A DNA stretch of 64,000 bases from the NCBI RefSeq assembly GCF_000190315.1, contig NC_015151.1, positions 2,148,509 to 2,212,508 on the forward strand, given 5' to 3'. The notes below the pieces were generated by a model. It was not told the origin of the DNA. It worked only from the letters and a program-made list of their open reading frames with translations, and did no database searches. Below, in pieces: positions 17,077 through 26,118 of the stretch. Source of the DNA: Vulcanisaeta moutnovskia 768-28 (lineage in GTDB: Archaea > Thermoproteota > Thermoprotei > Thermoproteales > Thermocladiaceae). Both the position numbers and the translations under genes were made by a program. Each line of letters begins with the position of its first letter. Within the stretch, counting starts at the first letter, position 1.

Positions 17077-18287
17077 GATAATACACCCCTCCTAGCCCTT
17101 GGGTCGAAGTTCCTCTTAGGTTCAAGCCTAAGCCCTGACTGCATTAATAACTCAATGACCTTCTTACCAAGCATTGGTGATGCTGACACACCAGCAGGAC
17201 CAAGCACTATGTTGATCCAATTAGGCACATAATCAGGTATGTCAACTACAAAGTCATGCCAACCAGTATCCGCGTTAGTATACGCCATGAATCCCGTGAA
17301 TGACTTAACGACATGCCTTTCAAAGGGTATTTCTGGGAATAATTCCTTAGCAACCTTAATATTATGATTAACAGCCTCTTCATGAACAGCCTTATCACTC
17401 CTATACGTGAGTTCTAGGTAAATACCTGACCTGGCAAGCCCATAGATGTTAGGTAATACAGCCTTTACATGAGGTAAGTCCTCCATCCTAGGCAGTACAT
17501 GAACCTCATGACTTATTAATTTACCAACCTCTTCATCAAAGTCTGTTAATGTACCCTTCAATGGAACTATTGAGAAGTTTCTCGCACCAATCATCTCAGC
17601 AATTCTATCAACCCCAATGCCGGAGGCATTAATGACGAAGATCGACTTAACGATTAATCCCTGCTTTGTATAGATACTATACGTTATACCCTGCCTTTCA
17701 ATCTTAGTAACCTCCTGCTTAAGTAAGAACTCAACACCGTTAGCCTTAGCATTCTCAGCAAGAGCCTTAGCAACCTTAACTGGGTCTGTAATACATAGAT
17801 TTGGATCATGCAGTGCACCCAGGGCATTTGGCATAATGTACGGCTCCATATCCAGAAGCCGTTTTCTATCCACAAACTCGAGTGGTTGAAAGCTACCTTC
17901 AGGAATATAATAAGGCGCATTTGGCTCAAGTGAGGACTTAAAAGCCCTTGAGTAAAGTCTTAGGTACCTCTTGAAATCGGCCTTATCCCTAATTAGCCAA
18001 AGACCACCAATTCTCTTCAATGGAAAATTCAACTCTTCAGCGAGTTTCGGCCAAAGCGGTATGCTCTTAATATTCAATTCAGCATGGAGTGTACCTGGTC
18101 TGAATGACAAAGAATCACCACCCTGGCAGACCAAGTTATGGTTTGTTGATGTACTTTCTAGACCAATATCATCATGCATATCAATAACAACAACATTAAC
18201 ATTATATTGAGACAATTCACGAGCTATGGACACACCGGCAATACCACCACCAATAATGGCAATATCAAAATTAAGTGGTTCTGGCAT
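17073..18287 (-). CDS. FAD-dependent oxidoreductase, DAO/glycerol-3-phosphate dehydrogenase-like
   Basis: 404 residues. The N-terminal Rossmann motif IIGGGIAGVSIAREL (12-26) is followed by DMHDDIGLESTSTNH, and late motifs include VLGPAGVSASPMLG for FAD contact. The fold matches D-amino acid oxidase, glycerol-3-phosphate dehydrogenase and L-2-hydroxyglutarate oxidase, which oxidise a CH-OH or CH-NH group. The coupled double-GlcG gene favours a hydroxy acid substrate, by analogy with the glc locus (inference). It is the first gene of this two-gene operon. Confidence 0.85.
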   Translation of the reverse strand: MPEPLNFDIAIIGGGIAGVSIARELSQYNVNVVVIDMHDDIGLESTSTNHNLVCQGGDSLSFRPGTLHAELNIKSIPLWPKLAEELNFPLKRIGGLWLIRDKADFKRYLRLYSRAFKSSLEPNAPYYIPEGSFQPLEFVDRKRLLDMEPYIMPNALGALHDPNLCITDPVKVAKALAENAKANGVEFLLKQEVTKIERQGITYSIYTKQGLIVKSIFVINASGIGVDRIAEMIGARNFSIVPLKGTLTDFDEEVGKLISHEVHVLPRMEDLPHVKAVLPNIYGLARSGIYLELTYRSDKAVHEEAVNHNIKVAKELFPEIPFERHVVKSFTGFMAYTNADTGWHDFVVDIPDYVPNWINIVLGPAGVSASPMLGKKVIELLMQSGLRLEPKRNFDPRARRGVLS

Positions 18288-18351
18288 ATGTATTTGTGCT
18301 TATTATGGTTATTAAATAATGCGAATAAAGGAACTATATATTTAATGAAGC

Positions 18352-19284
18352 TCACACACCGGAATAAACTAAGTACTTAATGCCGTTAAACACAACCTCC
18401 TTTGTGGAGTTCCTTATTTCATCAAGAATCGACATATCCAGGTTATTCCTCTTAATAACATCCATTATCTGATCGATAGTCATTGGTTGAATCTTAAGAA
18501 TACTTAGCAAACTATTTACTGGATCATCCCTATCTATATGAAACTCCCCTCTCTCAATATAATCTATTATGAATATCCTACTACTATTCACATACCTCGA
18601 AAGCACCCTAGCGAGGTTCATTAATACATCGGATGTTGGTGGCTTAACCCAGGACTCAGCGGGTGGTCTTGTGGGCACCATCATGTAGACTCTATCCGGT
18701 CTGTACCTACTTAGGGCATCACCAATACGTTCTATTTCATCCTCATTATCATTCACTCCCTGCACAAGCATTATCTCAGTCCATATCTGCCCACTAAATA
18801 CCTCACGGAATCTCTCAATACCCTCTACGAACCTATCGAAGGTTATTTCCCTATGTGGTCTATTGATTAGCCTAAACGTTTTCTCGTTCCCTGCATCTGT
18901 ACTAACCTTAACCACGTCTAATTCACTTAACCAAGTCCTGATTCCTTCATCAATTAACTTAGCCCCATTAGTCAGTATTGCTAATGGCTTATCCTGATTA
19001 TTCCTAGCCCATTGTATTAGCTTTCCAAGTCCAGCATATAGTGTTGGTTCCCCATCACCAATAAATGTTAAATAATCATAATTCCTGGTCCTCGTAGCTA
19101 TCTCTAACTCCTTAATTATATCCTCTGGTGGATAAAACATTCTTAAGTTATTTATTACATGCCTTGTCCTACCGAGTTGGCAGTATATGCAGTTGAAATT
19201 GCAGTACTTAAGCGGGACAACGTTGACGCCCAATGATCTGCCCAATCTACGTGAAGGTACAGGCCCAAAGACATGATTAGCCAT
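18352..19284 (-). CDS. Radical SAM protein, COG0731-like
   Basis: 310 residues. FGPVPSRRLGRSLGVNVVP precedes the cluster motif C28-x3-C32-x2-C35 (YCNFNCIYCQLGRT), an N-terminus typical of COG0731 Fe-S oxidoreductases common in anaerobic bacteria and archaea. GDGEPTLYAG is the GGE-like SAM motif. The C-terminal region, about 245-310, has a helical winged-helix-like portion with PMTIDQIMDVI. The function of this subgroup is unknown; it is related to wybutosine enzyme TYW1 but lacks its flavodoxin part. Confidence 0.85.
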   Translation of the reverse strand: MANHVFGPVPSRRLGRSLGVNVVPLKYCNFNCIYCQLGRTRHVINNLRMFYPPEDIIKELEIATRTRNYDYLTFIGDGEPTLYAGLGKLIQWARNNQDKPLAILTNGAKLIDEGIRTWLSELDVVKVSTDAGNEKTFRLINRPHREITFDRFVEGIERFREVFSGQIWTEIMLVQGVNDNEDEIERIGDALSRYRPDRVYMMVPTRPPAESWVKPPTSDVLMNLARVLSRYVNSSRIFIIDYIERGEFHIDRDDPVNSLLSILKIQPMTIDQIMDVIKRNNLDMSILDEIRNSTKEVVFNGIKYLVYSGV

Positions 19285-19559
19285 ATTAACATCCAGGGTA
19301 CTAGTGTTGTATTTATTAAAAATACTTTATTAAATGTTGTATTTCTATTTCTAATAAATTAGTAATTGAATATAAAAATAAAAATTAATTAATAAAACCT
19401 CTTTCTATACCTGTATACATAGTAAAATATCACATATTGGAGAGAATAATGGTATTATATGTATAATATTCAGTTATTAGAAAGGGGATTCACTGATTAA
19501 TGATTATTGCTTAAAGAGTTTTCGTAAGTTTTTAGGATAGTTCTCTATATTAAAATTCC
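19285..19559. other. AT-rich intergenic stretch
   Basis: About 275 bp, very AT-rich, between the start of the radical SAM gene (minus) and a small candidate ORF (plus). It contains TATA-like runs for the divergent transcripts, but no tRNA, sRNA boxes, long ORF or strong repeat was seen. Confidence 0.5.
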
Positions 19560-19706
19560 GTGATTAGTCAAAAAGTTGAGTACTCAAGGAGGATCTATCA
19601 AGAGGCAATGATACAGTGCCTAAAGCCATGGTATACCGATGATTGTCATAAATGCAGATCGGAATTTAACAGATGCATGTTAATCTATCTATCATCATTA
19701 AATTAA
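19560..19706 (+). CDS. Candidate Cys-rich microprotein (48 aa)
   Basis: From GTG at 19560 the frame encodes 48 residues with C20, C29, C32 and C39: IQCLKPWYTDDCHKCRSEF then NRCM. The C-x8-C-x2-C-x6-C pattern plus H30 suggests a metal or Fe-S knuckle. The sequence is coding-like (many charged residues, no repeats). The start is uncertain: no well-placed TATA box, and ATG at 19608 is an alternative. It lies 36 bp before the SCP2-like gene. Confidence 0.35.
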   Translation: MISQKVEYSRRIYQEAMIQCLKPWYTDDCHKCRSEFNRCMLIYLSSLN

Positions 19707-19742
19707 GGGAATACTTAAAACATTATTATTAAAAACCATCAC

Positions 19743-20198
19743 GTGTCATACATATTTCCAAGCAGGGAATGGTGTGATGCGCTATGCTCAAGTCTTAATA
19801 ATAATGAGGATTTCCTCAATGCAATTAATGGTTGGAAAATAGATGTATTACTTATTGGCAAGAACCTTAGTAATAATGTAATAACGTACCTACAAAAAAC
19901 CTATGGAATTAATGATATTAAGTACATAGGTATACTACTTAAATTCAATAATTCGTGCAATGAAGCATCCTTTCTAATAAATCCCAACATCGATTTGTAT
20001 CAATATGTCGTTATGGCAAACTATGATGTATGGCTTAAAGTACTTGAAAACCTGGGTGATCCTATAACGACAATGCTCAGTATATTTAGGAAACTGGAGG
20101 TTAAGGGCAATATGGCAACACTTGTAAGGCTTGCCGCAAACATTGTTTCACCAATGGCAAGAGTTATCATGAAGATACCGACAGAAATAATAAAATAA
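19743..20198 (+). CDS. SCP2-like (sterol carrier protein domain) protein
   Basis: 151 residues. It begins SYIFPSREWCDALCSSLN, like archaeal SCP2-domain proteins that open with F-P-S-x-E-W, and ends with LRK LEVKGNMATLVRLA-like ordering (KLEVKGNMATLVRLAANIV), the typical SCP2 C-terminal signature. Such proteins bind lipids or acyl-CoA in the cytoplasm. The GTG at 19743 follows a TATA-like TTATTATTAAAAA by only a short distance, so the start is not fixed. It is convergent with the winged-helix gene. Confidence 0.65.
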   Translation: MSYIFPSREWCDALCSSLNNNEDFLNAINGWKIDVLLIGKNLSNNVITYLQKTYGINDIKYIGILLKFNNSCNEASFLINPNIDLYQYVVMANYDVWLKVLENLGDPITTMLSIFRKLEVKGNMATLVRLAANIVSPMARVIMKIPTEIIK

Positions 20199-20227
20199 TT
20201 TTATTTTTAATGAACTGCATTATTGTG

Positions 20228-20602
20228 TTACCACCACCAATGCCACCAGCGTCTTCCACCATGCCATCCTCCGTAGAACCAACCCCAACCTGGGCCCCAT
20301 GGAGCAGCGGGTGGTGAGTATGGATAGCTTGTGTACCAGCTCTTGAAGCTCTTACCTAGATCTGTCAATTCCACGTACTCCTCACCACCCTCCTTGATAA
20401 CTCTTATTAAACCGGCCATTTGCAGCGCACTTATTGCATAGTCAAAGGCAGCGCCATAGAGAGGTACTTTACTTCTTAATTCACTTATTTTAATCCTGTC
20501 CGTTATTTGATTCAGTATTAACCATGTACCCCATCTTGTCATACCAAACATTTTCTCACCAATATCACTTTTGATATCGAATTTAAAAACCTTACCCAAC
20601 AA
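20228..20602 (-). CDS. Winged-helix protein with Trp/Gly/His-rich tail
   Basis: 124 residues. Residues about 20-90 form a winged-helix domain: WGTWLILNQITDRIKISELRSK, then a recognition helix FDYAISALQMAGLI and a wing ending EYVELTDLGKSF. This resembles PadR/MarR-like DNA-binding domains. The last 30 residues are extraordinarily rich in aromatic residues: PWGPGWGWFYGGW followed by HGGRRWWHWWW. Such a tail may bind metal, membrane or a partner (inference). It lies 49 bp downstream of the ABC permease gene on the same strand, but its own promoter-like region is present. Confidence 0.6.
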   Translation of the reverse strand: MLGKVFKFDIKSDIGEKMFGMTRWGTWLILNQITDRIKISELRSKVPLYGAAFDYAISALQMAGLIRVIKEGGEEYVELTDLGKSFKSWYTSYPYSPPAAPWGPGWGWFYGGWHGGRRWWHWWW

Positions 20603-20651
20603 TTATTTTCATCGGTACATAATACATATGCATACATTTAAATTAAGATGA

Positions 20652-22343
20652 TTATCCCTTCAACCCACCAATATTGAATCCCTCAAGTAATCTACCCATT
20701 ATTATATAACTGAGTATCATGACGGGTAATGCAACAACAAGTGCTGATGAGGCTAATAAGCCCCAATCAACGGCCCTACTCCTTATCGCCTCTATTGCGA
20801 ATATAGTAACTGTCTGTGCACCCGTTGGTGGGAAGTTGAATTGCCATGGAGTCTCCGTGAGTATTAACGGGTAAAATAGTAATTGCCAACTTATTATGAA
20901 TGAGAGTATCATAGCCATGAACCAACTACTCCTGGTTATTGGCGCTATTATCCTAAACAGAATATAGGTCGAAGACGCACCCTCAATCTCGGCCAACTCC
21001 TGATACTCATTTGGCAGGTCCCTATATATATTGAAGAGGAGCCAGGCGGATAGCGTTACCGTGAATATCGGCTCAGCAAGAATTAATGCCCACCATGTAT
21101 TTAAAAACCCTGAATTCATGAATAATATGTATATTGGGAATATGAAGCTCGTTGATGGTAATGAGTATAGGTATATTGTAATGAGCAATAACCAATAAAT
21201 GTTCTGCTTAGACATTATGTATGAGGCCGTACCAGCCAGCACTGCTGAGATCAATGCCACGAATGCACCAACTATAAGGTTTGTGGATATGTACGGCACA
21301 GAACTCGAAAGAGCGCTCACAAAATACTTAACAGTGGGGGCTATTGGGTAAAGTATCGGTGGTGTTATGAAGTCATATATATTAGGCCTAAAGGCAAGTA
21401 TAACCATCCAATAAACTGGAAATAATAAGAAAAGGAGTATTATTATTGTCGATAGCCATAGTAATGAATCATAAACCTTATCCGGAATTTTAACAACAGG
21501 AAGCCTGACATAAAACCCACTACTACGCATAACATATAGTAATGCAGCAGCTGGTAAGGTAGCCATTGCAGCAAGCAATGCAGCTGCGGCTTCACCGCCA
21601 GAGAAATTTCCAATGAAATATAACAGGTCAAATATAAGTAGGGGTAGTGTGGTTGATGAATAGCCAGGTCCCCCTTCAGTCAATACGTATGGTATATCGA
21701 AATTACCTAATTGGAGCACGAAAATGACCAAAAATGCTGTAAGCAGTATTTTGAATATGTAGGGTAATGCAACACCACTATAATACTGAGATATAGAGGC
21801 ACCATCCACTTGGGAAACCTCCTTAAGCTCCCTACTTATTGATTTAAGACCACCAATAATCACCAAGTACGCGAAAGACGTGCTACTCCATATTCCTACG
21901 ATTATTACTGCCCATATTGATAGGCCAGGTATCGTAGTCATGTTTAACATCGGTATATGAAATACCTTAAAGAGATAGTAAAATGGTCCATACATGGGGT
22001 CAAAGAGTGTGTACCATATCATTGATGATGAGATAAATGGTATTGTATATGGTATAAGTATTATTAATGACATCGGTACTTGCCACCTCATGGGCAAACT
22101 ATCAACCCTAATTGCCAATATCAATGCTAATAATGTTGATATTAAGGCCGTGACAGCCGCAAATAATAGGGTATTATTAAGCGCCAGGTTAAAGGTACCC
22201 GGTGGAAAATCAAGTATCAGGCCCTTTATTGATTCTGGGTTAAAGCCAACGAAGTAGAATGTTGTTATTAATGGAATTAGGCCAAAGGCTAGTATATAAA
22301 TCAGGTATGGAAATAACCATGATCTCCTCGTGATGATCACCAA
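20652..22343 (-). CDS. ABC transporter permease, MalF-MalG type fused in one chain
   Basis: 563 residues with about 12 membrane segments in two homologous halves. Each half carries an EAA loop: KEVSQVDGASISQYYSGVAL (about 174-193) and ELAEIEGASSTYILFRII (about 449-466). Carbohydrate importers of this family normally have two separate permeases; a single fused chain is seen in ferric iron or thiamine-like systems and in some archaea. It works with the binding protein encoded just upstream. No ABC ATPase gene lies nearby, so the ATPase must be shared or encoded elsewhere. Confidence 0.85.
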   Translation of the reverse strand: MVIITRRSWLFPYLIYILAFGLIPLITTFYFVGFNPESIKGLILDFPPGTFNLALNNTLLFAAVTALISTLLALILAIRVDSLPMRWQVPMSLIILIPYTIPFISSSMIWYTLFDPMYGPFYYLFKVFHIPMLNMTTIPGLSIWAVIIVGIWSSTSFAYLVIIGGLKSISRELKEVSQVDGASISQYYSGVALPYIFKILLTAFLVIFVLQLGNFDIPYVLTEGGPGYSSTTLPLLIFDLLYFIGNFSGGEAAAALLAAMATLPAAALLYVMRSSGFYVRLPVVKIPDKVYDSLLWLSTIIILLFLLFPVYWMVILAFRPNIYDFITPPILYPIAPTVKYFVSALSSSVPYISTNLIVGAFVALISAVLAGTASYIMSKQNIYWLLLITIYLYSLPSTSFIFPIYILFMNSGFLNTWWALILAEPIFTVTLSAWLLFNIYRDLPNEYQELAEIEGASSTYILFRIIAPITRSSWFMAMILSFIISWQLLFYPLILTETPWQFNFPPTGAQTVTIFAIEAIRSRAVDWGLLASSALVVALPVMILSYIIMGRLLEGFNIGGLKG

Positions 22344-22397
22344 CGATTTACTGCGAAAATTAATTTTTAATTTTTAACATTTTAGTATAACTACGTA

Positions 22398-23819
22398 TTA
22401 GCCTGAACAGGAGCCATACGTTTGGACCAGGGCATTTACCCAAGAGGCTGCTGCAGTGTTCATTGCCTCCTGTGCACCTATTTGACCAAGTAAGTATGAG
22501 TATACCTCCTGGTTAAAGCTTGGTATTAATTCCGTATATGTTGGCGGTATGTTTGGCGGATTTGCCCATGCATTCTGAGCAGCATTATAAACAGCATCTA
22601 GTAACTCCTTATCATGCGGACTAAGCGTGCTATTACTCAGTAACATTTGAAATGCTTCCTTTGATATGGGGAACTTATGGAAGTCTACGTACTCATGTAC
22701 CTGTACTTGTGGTGATACTAGGAATGCCAGGAATTCAAGGGCTAACTGCTTATGAGTCGAGTATTTACTAACGGCCAAGAAGTTTGTACCAGTCTCAGCA
22801 TAGCCACCAGGTAATGGCGCTAGGCATGTATCATTATATATATTGGATGGTAAATATGATAATTGACTAACGAATAACATAGCAGCAGGCGCATATTCGG
22901 AATATAACTCAGGTAAATTATCATAAGTTACTGGAGTAACATTTGGAGGTGGTTCGTATGACACAAGTTCTTTATAGACCTCAAGCGCCTCAATACCATC
23001 CGTCGTATTAAAGTCAGGTAATGGATACGGGCAACCAGGCGCTGGTGCTCCATAAAACAATATGTTAAAGTTCGGCAAGCCTCCTATCCTTCCCTTATTG
23101 AGATTTGGGTCATTCATATACCACCAACCAAATATTGCCGGATACGCATCTATTATACCATGAGATACGTGATCATCTACCAAAACACCGTACTTAGTAA
23201 TTCCATTACTCACAAGAAACTGATCAACATCAAGCACTGTTGTCCAGTTCTGCCACGTTAATGGATTAAACTCAACACCATACTCATTATAGAATTCCTG
23301 GGCCAGTGTCTGATTGTTAAATATTGAACATCTATACGCTAGCATGTAGGTTACTGTCTCATAGGCTATACCGATATACTCAATCTGACCGGTCGTTGTA
23401 TTATAGAATTCACCGCCAAAGGCCTCCTGAGGAGCCATTAAGTCACTTTCATTAAATAGCGTGTTCATGTATTGATTAAGTGGAAGTACATAAGGTACAA
23501 ATCTTAATGATGATGTTGATGTGAATTCAATAATATCATACTCAGTAGAATGAGCCTCGAGAGCCGTTAATTCATTCGTAACATACTGACTAAATGGATA
23601 TGTTATAACTTCAACATAAACATTTGGATGTTCCTCATGGAATAATTGACCTGCGAATTGTATGAAATTAGCCGTAGTTCCTGAGTAGGCAACAACAACT
23701 ATGGTTACAGGCTTAGGTGCGGTTACTGTCTTAACGTAATAATAAGCACCAACTGCAATTATTATCACAATTATGATACTAATTATCACCCAAACAGTGC
23801 GTGAGATACCCCTTCTCAC
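22398..23819 (-). CDS. ABC transporter substrate-binding protein (family 1, sugar/polyol type)
   Basis: 473 residues. An uncleaved or cleaved hydrophobic N-terminus (about 9-28) precedes a T/P linker, then the bilobed domain starting PVTIVVVAYSGTTANFIQF. Typical family 1 pieces are present, such as EFTSTSSLRFVPYVLPL and GGYAETGTNFLAVSKYSTH. It captures a solute outside the cell and hands it to the fused permease, whose gene follows by 54 bp. The substrate cannot be assigned; aromatic-rich lobes suit a sugar. Confidence 0.88.
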   Translation of the reverse strand: MRRGISRTVWVIISIIIVIIIAVGAYYYVKTVTAPKPVTIVVVAYSGTTANFIQFAGQLFHEEHPNVYVEVITYPFSQYVTNELTALEAHSTEYDIIEFTSTSSLRFVPYVLPLNQYMNTLFNESDLMAPQEAFGGEFYNTTTGQIEYIGIAYETVTYMLAYRCSIFNNQTLAQEFYNEYGVEFNPLTWQNWTTVLDVDQFLVSNGITKYGVLVDDHVSHGIIDAYPAIFGWWYMNDPNLNKGRIGGLPNFNILFYGAPAPGCPYPLPDFNTTDGIEALEVYKELVSYEPPPNVTPVTYDNLPELYSEYAPAAMLFVSQLSYLPSNIYNDTCLAPLPGGYAETGTNFLAVSKYSTHKQLALEFLAFLVSPQVQVHEYVDFHKFPISKEAFQMLLSNSTLSPHDKELLDAVYNAAQNAWANPPNIPPTYTELIPSFNQEVYSYLLGQIGAQEAMNTAAASWVNALVQTYGSCSG

Positions 23820-23899
23820 ATTGATTTAATCACTACCTTAATTATTAAGCATTTCCTTGAATCAATAAAGTTGCTATATATTAGTATAATATTAATGCA

Positions 23900-24649
23900 T
23901 CACTTCAGTTTCTGTATATCAATTGGTGTGCACGGTACAGGTATTACTATGTTAATACCCTGGGTACCACTTAATATAGGGGATTCCACGTAATAATGCA
24001 CTGGCATTAAGTACTTAACACCAGCCTCCCTAGCCACTTGAATGGCTTCACTTGTTGTTGAATGACCATGCAAATGAGACGCCTCTTCAGTACCTGGATT
24101 TCCCGAGACCTCATGTATAAGTAATGTACAATCCCTAGATAAATTCACAATACTTTTAGACGGCCTTGTATCACCACTATACGCTATACATGAACCATCA
24201 GAATCCTCAATTCTATACGCAAGTGCTGGTACTGTGTGATCAGCAGAGACAGCAGTTACTCTATAATCACGTCCTATTACCACCGTTGAAGGCTCTGGAC
24301 TTGGGTCTATTGAATGAAAATCTACTGCAGATAGATACTGCGGTATACCCAACGCATTAAAGAGTCCTTGTAAATCTACATCCCTGGGACCATAAACCCT
24401 AAGTGTTATGCCCATGGATCTTGCAAACAATGCGAGTGTTGAAAGTCCCATTATATGATCCCCATGCCTATGCGTTATGAGTATTAAATCCACCTTGTTT
24501 ACATCAAAACCGCAGGTCCTTAATGCCCTGTAAGTTCCCTCACCAGTATCTATCAAAATCCTTGAGTTATTAATCTCCACGAGCAGTGATACATTGCCGA
24601 GTAATGGATTTGATACCCAACCACCAATTCCGAGTGGTATAACCCTCAC
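23900..24649 (-). CDS. Metallo-beta-lactamase fold hydrolase, RNase Z-like
   Basis: 249 residues. THRHGDH (59-65, HxHxDH) binds two metals; later YSGDTRP, LIHEVSG and HLHGHST supply further ligands in an arrangement like RNase Z/ElaC proteins. RNase Z trims tRNA 3' ends, but many tRNAs here encode CCA and the protein lacks a clear exosite arm, so it may be a phosphodiesterase paralog. It lies 80 bp upstream of the binding-protein gene on the same strand. Confidence 0.8.
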   Translation of the reverse strand: MRVIPLGIGGWVSNPLLGNVSLLVEINNSRILIDTGEGTYRALRTCGFDVNKVDLILITHRHGDHIMGLSTLALFARSMGITLRVYGPRDVDLQGLFNALGIPQYLSAVDFHSIDPSPEPSTVVIGRDYRVTAVSADHTVPALAYRIEDSDGSCIAYSGDTRPSKSIVNLSRDCTLLIHEVSGNPGTEEASHLHGHSTTSEAIQVAREAGVKYLMPVHYYVESPILSGTQGINIVIPVPCTPIDIQKLK

Positions 24650-24697
24650 AGTATGCCCTAGGTATTACAATTATTAAGGAATACTTCAATATTAATT

Positions 24698-25021
24698 TTA
24701 CACTAAAAATGCCAATTCAAGAATCGCAAATACAGCACCTATTATTGTCCACCAAGTGAATACTAGATTTAGGGCTGCAACAACGATCCCCAATGTCCTG
24801 GTCTCTGAATCGCTTGGTCGTGATAATAACAACGCACCAGCACCTATGTTCATCATAGCAAGTGCAATTATTATTAGTGTTAATGCCCACATAATTGTCG
24901 CTGTTATGTTGGGTATTGGTACAAGCATTATCGAGACAATGCCAAAAAGAAGAGCTGGTACTAGTAGGAATGCTCCTGTGATTAGCATTAATATGCCAGC
25001 AACCCTGGGCTCGCTCATCAA
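24698..25021 (-). CDS. Small integral membrane protein, four helices
   Basis: 107 residues, nearly all hydrophobic, with four predicted helices (about 8-30, 38-58, 60-70 and 80-105). A polar segment LLSRPSDSETRTLGI separates the pairs. No family recognised. It lies between the MBL gene and the epimerase gene, on the same strand and 27 bp after the latter, so it may be in one transcript with it. Confidence 0.6.
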   Translation of the reverse strand: MMSEPRVAGILMLITGAFLLVPALLFGIVSIMLVPIPNITATIMWALTLIIIALAMMNIGAGALLLSRPSDSETRTLGIVVAALNLVFTWWTIIGAVFAILELAFLV

Positions 25022-25048
25022 GACAGGTAATGCTAATAATTTAAATAC

Positions 25049-26005
25049 TTAATACCCATAAATCCTCTTAATCCAATCAACAATTTCCTTAACGCCAATA
25101 TCAATTGCAGGCTTAATACTTCCTAAAACTTTTCTTGTACTCTCACAATCATACTGCACATTAACATACTTAAGCAATGACCTAGCACCACTGGGTAAAA
25201 ATAGACCAACAAGGCCTGGCGTTAATGGTATCCTAATCCCACTGGTACCTATATACCTAGCCATTAATTCCGCAAAGTCTCCGAGACTATACATTGTGCA
25301 TTCAGTTGCATAAAGGAACGTGTTCTTATACTCCTCACTAACCGCAACCTTCTCAAGTAATTGTACTAAGTAACCCACATAAATCGCACTCACCAAACCT
25401 CTAATCTGTGGTATTAATCCAATCTTTGCCAACCTATATAAGCTTAGAAACTCGTTATGATCATTATAATAACCATAAACTAATGTCGGTCTAATAATAA
25501 CATAATTAAGCCCTTCATTGCTAATTTCCTTAATCGTTCTCTCACCATCACATTTGGACCTTTCATAGTCACTCCTTGGATTCACGTATGAATAATCACA
25601 ATGATTAGGCTCCTCTCTTATGAATTTACCGATCTTCCCCGAGGCGGCTGATGCACTTATGTGTATTAATTTTATTGACTTATTAATGCTCAATATTGCC
25701 TTTGCGATATTACGGGGAATCTCTACATGGGCATTCCATAATTCATTCCATGAACCACCTAGTAGACCAACGGTGTTAAATATGTAGTTGGGTTTCACAT
25801 CATTAATGAGCTTCAATAGGTTTTCGTAATTACTTGGATCAAGTCTATATGGCTTTATATTTAGTTTAAGCAGGTCCTTCATCATCATGGCTTTACTTCC
25901 ATGAACAGATCTATATGTTATATATACATCAAAACCCTTTTCAATTAAGTACTTAGCTAAGTTCGTTGATATGAAGCCTAGTCCAATAACTAGGGCCTTT
26001 TCCAC
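25049..26005 (-). CDS. NAD-dependent epimerase/dehydratase family protein (extended SDR)
   Basis: 318 residues. The N-terminal nucleotide-binding motif is GLGFISTNLAKYL (8-20), which differs slightly from the usual TGxxGxxG. The catalytic Tyr-Lys pair appears in SDYERSKCDGERTI, with a Ser triad residue in HISASAASGK. Such enzymes modify nucleotide sugars or other carbonyl substrates; the sequence does not identify which. It is divergent from the DHA2-type MFS gene with a 113-bp shared promoter region. Confidence 0.85.
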   Translation of the reverse strand: MEKALVIGLGFISTNLAKYLIEKGFDVYITYRSVHGSKAMMMKDLLKLNIKPYRLDPSNYENLLKLINDVKPNYIFNTVGLLGGSWNELWNAHVEIPRNIAKAILSINKSIKLIHISASAASGKIGKFIREEPNHCDYSYVNPRSDYERSKCDGERTIKEISNEGLNYVIIRPTLVYGYYNDHNEFLSLYRLAKIGLIPQIRGLVSAIYVGYLVQLLEKVAVSEEYKNTFLYATECTMYSLGDFAELMARYIGTSGIRIPLTPGLVGLFLPSGARSLLKYVNVQYDCESTRKVLGSIKPAIDIGVKEIVDWIKRIYGY

Positions 26006-26118
26006 AATGTCCTATTTATGACAGTTGGTAATTAAGTCTTTCCCTAAATAGAGAAAATATCCGGTATCACTAACAAAGAAGGTTTTATAAATACTAGGTA
26101 TCCGCATGTCATAATCGT

